From an uncultured Bacteroidales bacterium (GTDB taxonomy: Bacteria; Bacteroidota; Bacteroidia; Bacteroidales; Paludibacteraceae): a stretch of 13,514 bases of DNA. This document shows, piece by piece, positions 7,047-13,514 of this stretch. The notes beneath the pieces are model-generated. The model searched no databases. It was not told the DNA's origin and saw nothing but the letters and a program-made list of their open reading frames with translations. The DNA lies in the NCBI GenBank assembly GCA_903912795.1, contig CAIWIS010000761.1, positions 1 through 13,514 on the forward strand, read 5' to 3'. Position numbers and translations under genes: made by a program. How positions within the stretch are numbered: position 1 is the first letter of the stretch; every line of letters begins with the position of its first letter.

Positions 7047-7050
7047 CCTT

Positions 7051-8571
7051 TTAATGTTTAAAATGTCTGAATCCAGTAGTAACCATAGCTTGTCCGTTTT
7101 TGTTGCAAGCATCTATGGAGTCCTGGTCTTTTATTGATCCTCCTGGCTGAATAATTGCCGTGATTCCTGCCTCAGCTGCTATTTGAACGCAGTCGGGGAA
7201 TGGGAAAAATGCATCCGAAGCCATTACAGCGCCATTTAAATCGAAATTAAACGAACCCGCCTTTTCAATGGCTTGTTCCAACGCATCCACGCGCGAAGTT
7301 TGCCCTACACCGCTAGCACAGAGTTGTTTGTTTTTGGCCATTACAATGGCGTTCGATTTTGTATGTTTTACAATTTTATTTGCAAATATCAAATCTTCAA
7401 TTTCTTGTTCAGTAGGAGCTTTCTCGGTCACCACCTTCATGTCGTCGGCAGTTTCAGTTTTCAAATCTTTATCCTGAACCAACACACCATTAAGCAACGT
7501 ACGTACTTGTTGCGTGTTTGTTTTGGCATTTTTCAAAATAAGAATAATGCGGTTTTTCTTTTGTCCAAGTATTTCTAATGCGTCTAGATCGTAATCTGGA
7601 GCAATAACTACTTCGAAAAAAATCTTGTTTATTTCCTCAGCCGAAGCTTTGTCGATAATGGCATTGGTAATTAAAACGCCACCAAAAGCCGAAACCGGAT
7701 CGCCTGCCAGAGCAGCATTCCAAGCATCGACCAATACAGGGCGCGAAGCAATACCACAAGCATTATTATGTTTTAGAATAGCAAAAGTTATATCTTCGAA
7801 ATCGTTTATCAAATTTACAGCGGCATCAATATCCAATAAATTATTGTACGAAATTTCTTTACCTTGAAGTTGTTCGAACATATCGTCGAATTTACCAAAG
7901 AAAACACCTGATTGATGTGGATTTTCGCCATATCGAAGCACCTTTGAGTTGTTTTCGGTCAAGCGGAAAGCCGATTTTTCTTCACCATCAAAATAATTAA
8001 AAATGGCCGAATCGTAATGCGATGAAACTGCAAAAGCTTCTTTAGCAAACCATCGACGTTCTTCTTGTGTAGTGGCTGCTCCGTTTGCTTCCAATACATC
8101 AAGTAGCGGTTGGTATTGATCTTGCGAAGCAACAATAATTACATCTTTATAGTTTTTGGCTGCTGCACGTATCAACGAAATGCCTCCGATATCAATTTTT
8201 TCGATGGTAGTTGGCTCGTCGGCACCAGCTGCTACAGTGGCTTCAAATGGATATAAATCAACAATGACTAAGTCGATTTCGGGAATTTCATATTCTTCGA
8301 GTTGTGAATTGTCACTATCTAAATCGCGACGCGAAAGAATACCACCGAATACTTTTGGATGCAATGTCTTTACGCGTCCACCCAAAATGGAAGGATAACC
8401 TGTTAAATCTTCGACTGCACTACACGGAATGTCCAATGACTCAATGAAACTTTGAGTTCCACCGGTTGATATAAATTCCACGCCATCGGCATGTAGTTTT
8501 TTTATGATTACATCGAGTTTATCTTTGTGATAAACAGACACTAAGGCCGTTTTGATTTTTTTGCGATCCAT
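7051..8571 (-). CDS. purH: Bifunctional AICAR formyltransferase/IMP cyclohydrolase
   Basis: PurH performs the last two steps of purine synthesis: formyl transfer from 10-formyl-THF to AICAR, then closure of the ring to IMP. The 506-residue protein begins with the MGS-like cyclohydrolase domain (about 1-150; STGGT at 35-39, GGRVKTLHP at 64-72) and continues with the AICAR transformylase domain. The latter shows RYGENPHQ (213-220), the catalytic KHNNACG (267-273, Lys267 and His268), DPVSAFGG (291-298), GQTSR (423-427) and QPGGSIKDQDSI (475-486). Length matches Bacteroidetes PurH and is slightly shorter than the E. coli enzyme. The ATG at 8571 gives MDRKKIKTALVSVYHK, a normal start. A good promoter box lies 30 bases upstream at 8608-8601. 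Adjacency to mreB is a gene order I recall from Bacteroides relatives; no functional link is implied. Confidence 0.97.
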   Translation of the reverse strand: MDRKKIKTALVSVYHKDKLDVIIKKLHADGVEFISTGGTQSFIESLDIPCSAVEDLTGYPSILGGRVKTLHPKVFGGILSRRDLDSDNSQLEEYEIPEIDLVIVDLYPFEATVAAGADEPTTIEKIDIGGISLIRAAAKNYKDVIIVASQDQYQPLLDVLEANGAATTQEERRWFAKEAFAVSSHYDSAIFNYFDGEEKSAFRLTENNSKVLRYGENPHQSGVFFGKFDDMFEQLQGKEISYNNLLDIDAAVNLINDFEDITFAILKHNNACGIASRPVLVDAWNAALAGDPVSAFGGVLITNAIIDKASAEEINKIFFEVVIAPDYDLDALEILGQKKNRIILILKNAKTNTQQVRTLLNGVLVQDKDLKTETADDMKVVTEKAPTEQEIEDLIFANKIVKHTKSNAIVMAKNKQLCASGVGQTSRVDALEQAIEKAGSFNFDLNGAVMASDAFFPFPDCVQIAAEAGITAIIQPGGSIKDQDSIDACNKNGQAMVTTGFRHFKH

Positions 8572-8600
8572 ATTCGTTTTTTGCTATAAATTATGGAATG

Positions 8601-8608
8601 CAAAAGTA
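8601..8608 (-). promoter_or_regulatory. Putative Bacteroidetes -7 box for purH
   Basis: On the minus strand 8608-8601 reads TACTTTTG, an exact match to the TAnnTTTG -7 consensus used by the primary sigma factor of Bacteroidetes. It is preceded by a T-rich tract. The nearest TTTG (in the mutL tail) is about 26 bases upstream, further than the usual 19 to 21, so the -33 element is poor. Transcription would start about seven bases downstream, leaving a leader of roughly 20 bases. This is the only exact match I found in the longer gaps. Confidence 0.6.
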
Positions 8609-8629
8609 CAAAAAAAAATTGTTTTATCA

Positions 8630-10495
8630 TCATCCAAATTTAGCTAACAATTCATTTTGTGTGAGTGTAGTATGAATTGATTTTCCGTCGGGCGTGTAAT
8701 TGCTATTCTGACAGGCAAAAAGTCGGTCGATAATATCCGACATTTCTTGTTGCGTGAGTACTTGTCCTGTTTTGATTGAAGCCGATTTGGCTAACGCCAG
8801 CGCAATACTTTCATACAAATTTTGCTTGGAGTCGGTTGCTGTTGTGCGCACATTTTCAATCATTTCGTGCAATAATTGAACAATCCCCGAAGCACTTAAC
8901 ATACTCGGAATACCAACAATACTAACCTGATTTTTAGTGCTAAATGTTAAGTTGAAACCAACAGCCAACAGCGCTTCCTCTATCGATTTAAAATGAAGCA
9001 TATCATCATCGTTCAGTTCTATTTCCTCCGGAAAAATAAGTTGCTGCGAATGTGCAGTATGCAATTCAATTTCTTTGAGGTATGATTCAAATAAAATACG
9101 AACATGAGCTCGGTGTTGGTCAATAATGAGCATGCCCGATTTTATTCCCGTAATTATAAAACGACTCTTAAATTGAAAATTTGCCGACTGAAATTCGTCG
9201 CTAAGCGATAACTTTTGTTGTTCGGGTTCCGACTCAATAAGTAAATGCTCAACAGTTGAAGGTATTTGATTTTCTTTATTCACTCCAATTTCCCCAAAAT
9301 CTTCAGATGGTTTTACAGCACTATCTTTTTCGAAACCACCATAGAGTTTTTCCCAATCGAGTGTAGGGCGTTTGTAGGATGCATTAAACGGATTATAATC
9401 GGGGTTGAAATTTGTTTGTGGTGGTTTTATGTTTTCAATATTTCTGTTTACAGGAATTTCAGGAGCATTTTCGCGATCGAAATCTATGGATGGCAATACA
9501 TTAAATTTACCCAACGCTTCTTTTACAGTTGCCGATAAAATTGACCAGATTGCTTGTTCGTTTTCAAATTTTATCTCCGTTTTAGTAGGATGAATATTGA
9601 TGTCGATTGAATGTGTATCTACTTCAAAATAAATAAAATAACTCGGATTATCCGAAGCCTGAATTAACTGATTATAAGCCAGCGTTACCGCCTTGTGAAA
9701 ATAAGGGTGGCGCATATAGCGGCCATTCACAAAAAAATACTGCTGAGCCGATTTTTGTGCAAACTCAGGTTTGCCAATAAAGCCCACAATATTGACCAAT
9801 CCATTGGCCGTTTCGATAGAGAGTAATTGTTGTTGTATTTTCTTTTTTTGAGAGCTGAAAAGAGCATCAATACGCATTTTCAGGTTCGAACTTGGTAGTC
9901 GATACATTTCTTCGTCGCCATCGAAAAACGAAAATTCGATGGACGGATTTACCAATACAATGCGGTAAAACTCGGTAAGAATATGTGATTTTTCTACATT
10001 GTCGCTTTTCAAAAACCGCCTACGTGCTGGCACATTAAAAAATAAATTTTTAACAAAAAAAGTAGTTCCAGCTTCGCACATCACCTGTTCTTGTTTAAAA
10101 ACACGTGTTCCGGCAATTTCAACAGCTACACCCAATTCATCTTCATGGCGACGCGTACGCATTTCAACTTGAGCCACAGCGGCTATCGAAGCCAATGCCT
10201 CGCCTCTAAAGCCCATAGTGCGCAGTTCGAACAAATCGGATGCTTCGCGAATTTTGGAGGTGGCATGTCGTTCAAAAGCCATGCGAGCATCTGTTTCGCT
10301 CATCCCTTTGCCATTGTCCGACACTTGAATGAGTGTACGACCAGCATCCTTTATTACAACCTGAATATAGCTAGCACCTGCATCTATTGCATTTTCAACC
10401 AATTCTTTTAACACTGAAGCTGGGCGCTGTATAACTTCTCCAGCTGCTATTTGGTTTGCAACCGAGTCGGGCAAAAGATGGATAATATCACTCAT
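8630..10495 (-). CDS. mutL: DNA mismatch repair protein MutL
   Basis: MutL is the ATP-operated coordinator that couples mismatch recognition by MutS to strand removal. The 621-residue protein carries all GHKL ATPase motifs: ELVENAIDAG (31-40, with Glu32 and Asn36), DNGKGM (60-65), ATSK (78-81), GFRGEAL (95-101) and HPTK (302-305). A proline- and asparagine-rich linker (about 335-430) leads to the C-terminal dimerisation domain. In that domain the endonuclease motif DQHAx2Ex4E reads DQHRAHVRILFE (459-470): the fourth residue is Arg and the first Glu is Val. The later Cys-containing motifs are also absent (SASIKTG at 571-577, TPDGKS at 601-606), so nicking activity is doubtful. The gene starts 17 bases after the small upstream gene and is probably cotranscribed with it; the purH promoter lies just past its stop. 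Confidence 0.96.
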   Translation of the reverse strand: MSDIIHLLPDSVANQIAAGEVIQRPASVLKELVENAIDAGASYIQVVIKDAGRTLIQVSDNGKGMSETDARMAFERHATSKIREASDLFELRTMGFRGEALASIAAVAQVEMRTRRHEDELGVAVEIAGTRVFKQEQVMCEAGTTFFVKNLFFNVPARRRFLKSDNVEKSHILTEFYRIVLVNPSIEFSFFDGDEEMYRLPSSNLKMRIDALFSSQKKKIQQQLLSIETANGLVNIVGFIGKPEFAQKSAQQYFFVNGRYMRHPYFHKAVTLAYNQLIQASDNPSYFIYFEVDTHSIDINIHPTKTEIKFENEQAIWSILSATVKEALGKFNVLPSIDFDRENAPEIPVNRNIENIKPPQTNFNPDYNPFNASYKRPTLDWEKLYGGFEKDSAVKPSEDFGEIGVNKENQIPSTVEHLLIESEPEQQKLSLSDEFQSANFQFKSRFIITGIKSGMLIIDQHRAHVRILFESYLKEIELHTAHSQQLIFPEEIELNDDDMLHFKSIEEALLAVGFNLTFSTKNQVSIVGIPSMLSASGIVQLLHEMIENVRTTATDSKQNLYESIALALAKSASIKTGQVLTQQEMSDIIDRLFACQNSNYTPDGKSIHTTLTQNELLAKFG

Positions 10496-10512
10496 TATAA
10501 ATTAAATAGCTT

Positions 10513-10782
10513 TTATCGAATAATCAAATACAAAAAAGTAAGCATAATAATTAAAATTATTGCTAAACGAATATTCGATTTTCGCATTTGCTCTAACCTG
10601 AAATTTTTATTTTTATTCGCCATCTCTCTAAAGACTCCTCTTTTAAGAGTTGGCTCATAGGCTATTGTGCCTTCTTCCATAGCCCGTTGTTTTTCGCGCT
10701 CCTTTTTCTCTTCCTTTTTTGGGTCGTAGTAAATGTAGCGATAGCCGTATTCTTTGTTTTTATATAAACTGAAAAGTCCCAT
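10513..10782 (-). CDS. Small conserved-type protein with C-terminal membrane anchor
   Basis: From ATG at 10782 this is an 89-residue protein. It starts MGLFSLYKNKEYGYRYIYYD, continues with a very charged Lys/Glu stretch (DPKKEEKKEREKQRAMEEG), and ends with a single hydrophobic helix (LAIILIIMLTFLYLIIR) right at the C-terminus. Such a layout predicts a cytoplasmic basic/acidic domain tail-anchored in the inner membrane. Short proteins beginning with an aromatic-rich YYDP-KEE pattern are familiar to me from Bacteroidetes genomes, but I cannot name a function. A TTG 24 bases further upstream would lengthen it by eight residues but falls inside the repeat block, so ATG is preferred. The 17-base spacing to mutL suggests a shared transcript. 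Confidence 0.8.
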   Translation of the reverse strand: MGLFSLYKNKEYGYRYIYYDPKKEEKKEREKQRAMEEGTIAYEPTLKRGVFREMANKNKNFRLEQMRKSNIRLAIILIIMLTFLYLIIR

Positions 10783-10805
10783 GGTTTGTGAAGTTAAAAA
10801 TCTCA

Positions 10806-10924
10806 AGTTAGAAATTAGAAGTCAGAAGTTAGAAAAAAGAATTTAAGATGAAAGTTGATAAATACATGAAAATGAAATTAAAGCAAGAAAATAATTTAAA
10901 TACTTCTAATTTCTGACTTCTAAT
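10806..10924. repeat. Two facing heptamer blocks forming a long inverted repeat
   Basis: The left block has units AGTTAGA, AATTAGA, AGTCAGA, AGTTAGA and AAAAAGA (10806-10840). The right block has TTCTAAT, TTCTGAC and TTCTAAT (10904-10924). The right block is the reverse complement of 10814-10834 over 21 bases with a single difference (position 10828), separated by 69 AT-rich bases. A transcript could form a 20-base-pair stem. The right block begins seven bases after the end of the manC stop codon, and the left block ends 24 bases before the ATG of the small gene, filling most of that gap. Confidence 0.78.
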
Positions 10925-10931
10925 CTTGTCC

Positions 10932-12005
10932 TTAAATATATTTTTCCTGATAATTTACTGTAGCGTCATTTACATATTGACGAATATTTTGCTCCTCTTC
11001 CAGTTTACATATAAGCAATACATTATCCGATTCAGCTACAATATAGCCATCAAGATCTTGAATTACAGCAAGTTTGTTGTTTGGAAGTGCTACGATGTTA
11101 TTTTTACTTTCGTAAAACATGCTTTGGCATTTGAGCGTCACATTCTCGTTGGCGTCTTTAGGCGACATTTCGTAAAGTGAACCCCAAGTACCCAAATCAG
11201 TCCAGCCAAAATCAGAACAAAGTACATATACATCAGCTGCTTTTTCCATTATTCCATAGTCGATGGAAATATTGGGGCAGGTTGGATACATTTTGTCGAT
11301 AAATGCTTGTTCGTCAGGTGTATTATAAACATTTTTTCCTTCGTTAAATTTTGTTGCAACTTCGGGAAGTAATGTGTCAAAAGCTTTGTCAATAGTTTGT
11401 AAATTCCATAAGAAAATACCCGAATTCCAGAAAAATTCGCCTGTTTCAAAAAATATTTGTGCTAAATCAGCATTCGGCTTTTCGGTGAATGTTTTCACTT
11501 TGCGCATTGCGGTGTCGCCTTCACCTATCTGAATATATCCATATCCGGTTTCGGGTCTGCTTGGTTTAATCCCCAATGTGAGTAAAGAATTATTGTTTTC
11601 GATAAAGTTTAGACCTGTTTTAATAGTCTCCACAAAATCCATTTCTTTAAGTATCAAATGGTCCGAGGGAGCTACAACAATATTGGCTTTATCGGTTAAT
11701 GCTTTAATACGGTTTACGGCATAAGCAATACAAGGAGCTGTGTTTCGGCGGTTTGGTTCCAAAAGCACTTGTTCTGGTTTTATTTCGGGTAACTGTTCCA
11801 AAATGAGATCTTTGTAAATTACATTCGAAACAATCAAAATATTTTCGGCTGGAACCATGTGTCTAAAACGGTCAAAAGTCATTTGCAAAAGTGAGCGACC
11901 AGTACCAAAGAAATCCAAAAATTGTTTTGGACGATTGTTGCGACTGAAAGGCCAAAAGCGGCTTCCAATACCACCTGCCATAATAATACAATAGTTATTT
12001 TCCAT
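10932..12005 (-). CDS. manC: Mannose-1-phosphate guanylyltransferase
   Basis: This enzyme makes GDP-mannose from mannose-1-phosphate and GTP, the donor for mannose, and via later steps fucose or rhamnose, in surface glycans. From ATG at 12005 it has 357 residues. The nucleotidyltransferase signature MAGGIGSRFWPFSR (9-22) is followed by PKQFLDFFGTGRSLL (26-40). Further family features are LLEPNRRNTAPCIAYA (about 81-96), VAPSDH (about 111-116), TFTEKPN (about 172-178) with the sugar-phosphate-binding EKP, FFWNSGIFLW (about 190-199) and DFGWTDLGTW (about 264-273). There is no C-terminal cupin isomerase domain, so it is the short single-function form. An ATG ten codons upstream (12035) would add MQPFNYLIKK, which lies outside the conserved start, so 12005 is preferred. 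The symbol manC is used by homology; some annotations use rfbM. Confidence 0.93.
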   Translation of the reverse strand: MENNYCIIMAGGIGSRFWPFSRNNRPKQFLDFFGTGRSLLQMTFDRFRHMVPAENILIVSNVIYKDLILEQLPEIKPEQVLLEPNRRNTAPCIAYAVNRIKALTDKANIVVAPSDHLILKEMDFVETIKTGLNFIENNNSLLTLGIKPSRPETGYGYIQIGEGDTAMRKVKTFTEKPNADLAQIFFETGEFFWNSGIFLWNLQTIDKAFDTLLPEVATKFNEGKNVYNTPDEQAFIDKMYPTCPNISIDYGIMEKAADVYVLCSDFGWTDLGTWGSLYEMSPKDANENVTLKCQSMFYESKNNIVALPNNKLAVIQDLDGYIVAESDNVLLICKLEEEQNIRQYVNDATVNYQEKYI

Positions 12006-12162
12006 CTTTTTTATTAAATAATTGAAGGGCTGCATTATTACGCTTCTGTCTTCAATTTTGTTTGTGAGTTTGTTTTATTATCCCGAAAAATCGCACTAAG
12101 ATAATATGTTTTTTTGTGAGATAGAAATTTTTAGCTTATTTTTTTTTGGTCAGTTGCATTTT

Positions 12163-12178
12163 TCTGTTTAAAAACAGA
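12163..12178. repeat. Short inverted repeat behind the TolC-like gene
   Basis: TCTGTTT (12163-12169) and AAACAGA (12172-12178) are perfect complements around a two-base centre, 16 bases after the TolC-family stop codon. The minus-strand stem is followed by AAAA, not a T tract, and is all weak pairs apart from two G-C, so it is at best a poor transcription terminator. The rest of the 189-base gap from the TolC stop to the manC ATG is AT-rich with no other clear signal. Confidence 0.35.
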
Positions 12179-12194
12179 TGTTTATTATTCAAAA

Positions 12195-13502
12195 TCACTT
12201 TATCACTTCATTGGTTTTAAAATCGTAGAAAGTTTTACGTGTTATGTCGGATAGCATAAGTTGGTATTTGATATAAGCACTTAAATGTGAGTTGTAGGCA
12301 TTGTTCAACCTGTTGCGTTCAAGCGCTATAGCCTGACTGTCAATATCGCCATCCGAAAAACGTTGACGGGTTATTTCAAAACTTTTTTCGGCCACAATTA
12401 CGTTTTTTTCGAGCAATTGAAGTCGTTTTAAACTGCTATTTAATTCGGCAACTAAATTGCGGACTTCCACTTCAATGGATCGTTGGATATCCTGTTTCAG
12501 AATTTCATTTTTCAATAAACGTGATTTTGCGGCATTTACCAATGCTCTATTGTCACCATTATCCAGAATTGGAACGGTTATGTTAATGCCTACACCATAG
12601 TTCTGAGGTCTTCTCTTAAAGTCATCGAACGAATTATTTACTGCAGTTCCAAAGCCAGTACTTACATTCGTTGTATTTACACCAATTTTTTCGTAATAAG
12701 CAGTTAAATCGGCTTTGATCATGCCTTCGGCACGTTGCTTTTTTACGTTCATTTTATTTATTTCAATCTGAATATCTTGTTCCCTTAACTCAAGTCGGTT
12801 CTCAAAAGCCATTTGTACTGCTTTTTCGGGGTCTACTATTACAATATCATATTTTAATTCGGACGAAAGTGAAATGCTATCGGACAAATTCAACCCAATA
12901 ATTTCTTTTAAATAATTCATTGACGAAGATACATTTACATTGGATAGGTCGAAATTGTTTTTCGATTCGGCCAAGTCAACTTCCATTTGTAAAGCATCCA
13001 CTTCGCGTATTAATCCGGCTGCAAATTTATTTTGCGATATTTCGGAGGCATTGGTTTGTCTGTCGAGGTCCATGCGGGCAAATTCAGCACTTTTTTGTAC
13101 CAAAAGCAGGTTGTAAAATGATTGTGTTACACGATAAACAAGGTCTAATTCAGCACGTTTTAAGCTTTTGCGCGAACTTTCGTAAGCTAGTTTAGCTTGT
13201 TTTAATGCCGATTTCGTTTCGTTATACCCATACAATGCATCGATAGGCTGAACAAGTCCAAAACGTGTGTTCAGATAGGTAGAACGAATGCTGGCATTGA
13301 AATCGTCGAAATTTGAAACGCCAGAGCGCATATACACATAACCGTCGGTAGGCAAACGTCGGTTTACCACTAAATTGCCCTGATAATTCAATTGTTTTAC
13401 AGGATAAAACGAAATACCTGTGCTATCTTCAAACTGTCGAACAGTTTCGGTATATTGAGGCGAAACAAAATTCAGACTTAGCCACCGTCGTTTCGCTGAC
13501 GA
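12195..13502 (-). CDS. TolC-family outer membrane efflux protein, N-terminus missing
   Basis: The reading frame encodes about 435 residues of an outer membrane efflux protein, the trimeric channel subunit that pairs with inner-membrane pumps and periplasmic adaptors. Typical features are long helical heptad-rich stretches (KSALKQAKLAYESSRKSLKR; LAESKNNFDLSNVNVSSSMN), the RAELDLVYRVTQSFYNLLLV helix, LELREQDIQIEINKMNVKKQRAEG, GVGINITVPILDNGDNRALV, and the LERNRLNNAYNSHLSAYIKYQL end. The first alternative start is TTG at 13391, but recognisable family sequence continues upstream of it (SPQYTETVRQFEDSTG, then FYPVKQLNYQGNLVV), so coding clearly extends further. No ATG exists before an in-frame TGA at 13505-13503. 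The signal peptide and first helix are therefore absent from this frame, by mutation, sequencing error or frameshift near the edge. No pump or adaptor gene is in view. Confidence 0.85.
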   Translation of the reverse strand, partial: SSAKRRWLSLNFVSPQYTETVRQFEDSTGISFYPVKQLNYQGNLVVNRRLPTDGYVYMRSGVSNFDDFNASIRSTYLNTRFGLVQPIDALYGYNETKSALKQAKLAYESSRKSLKRAELDLVYRVTQSFYNLLLVQKSAEFARMDLDRQTNASEISQNKFAAGLIREVDALQMEVDLAESKNNFDLSNVNVSSSMNYLKEIIGLNLSDSISLSSELKYDIVIVDPEKAVQMAFENRLELREQDIQIEINKMNVKKQRAEGMIKADLTAYYEKIGVNTTNVSTGFGTAVNNSFDDFKRRPQNYGVGINITVPILDNGDNRALVNAAKSRLLKNEILKQDIQRSIEVEVRNLVAELNSSLKRLQLLEKNVIVAEKSFEITRQRFSDGDIDSQAIALERNRLNNAYNSHLSAYIKYQLMLSDITRKTFYDFKTNEVIK

Positions 13503-13514
13503 TCATAGAGAAAC

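Noticed and set aside
10783..10806. Longer N-terminus of the small tail-anchored protein from a TTG start
   Set aside because: The extra eight codons fall partly within the repeat block and the ATG at 10782 gives a more typical protein start.
12006..12035. Longer manC start at 12035
   Set aside because: The ten added residues precede the conserved family start MENNYCIIMAGGIGSR and have no recognisable function.
12096..12103. Possible -7 promoter box for manC (TATCTTAG on the minus strand)
   Set aside because: It has one mismatch to TAnnTTTG and no TTTG at a suitable distance upstream, which is expected by chance in AT-rich DNA.

Overview
The window reads as chromosomal DNA of a Bacteroidota organism, most likely order Bacteroidales or a near relative. 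The evidence is the compact purH-mreB-mreC-mreD-mrdA-rodA order, a roughly 480-residue RodA, a Bacteroidetes-style mannose-1-phosphate guanylyltransferase and MutL, an exact TAnnTTTG-type -7 promoter box in front of purH, AT-rich intergenic DNA, and no obvious Shine-Dalgarno sequences. Every gene I can support lies on the minus strand, so transcription runs from the right edge to the left. No tRNA, rRNA, CRISPR array, transposase or phage gene was seen.

Layout from right to left (direction of transcription). A TolC-family outer-membrane efflux protein (12195-13502) has its N-terminus cut off by an in-frame TGA close to the window edge. Next is a mannose-1-phosphate guanylyltransferase (10932-12005), which makes GDP-mannose. 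A small C-terminally membrane-anchored protein of unknown function (10513-10782) sits 17 bases ahead of mutL (8630-10495). purH (7051-8571) has its own promoter box and catalyses the last two steps of IMP synthesis. The rod-shape/elongasome cluster follows: mreB (5834-6853), mreC (4892-5737), mreD (4392-4889), mrdA/PBP2 (2557-4395) and rodA (1119-2555 or 2579). From mreC to rodA the genes are nearly touching or overlapping. mreB is separated from mreC by a strong terminator-like hairpin. A radical SAM/SPASM protein of unknown substrate (232-1074) follows, and then the first 16 codons of another gene run off the left edge.

MreB filaments, MreC, MreD, the PBP2 transpeptidase and the RodA glycosyltransferase together form the machine that inserts peptidoglycan along the side wall. 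The other genes are housekeeping (purine synthesis, mismatch repair, GDP-mannose supply, envelope export).

The genes themselves are mostly ordinary. The unusual content is between them, where two kinds of short repeat occupy most of the longer gaps. (1) Arrays of tiny hairpins about 18 bases apart have constant GTTATT linkers and stems that change sequence but stay paired; they lie just upstream of two start codons (58-216 and 6861-6951). (2) Degenerate repeats with a strict 7-base period directly follow stop codons (218-231, 1075-1123, 6968-7046, 10806-10840 and 10904-10924). At two loci the order is the same: stop codon, heptamers, hairpin array, ATG. I do not recognise this combination as a named element. 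No gap exceeds 300 bases; the longest, at 51-231 and 6854-7050, are filled mainly by these repeats.
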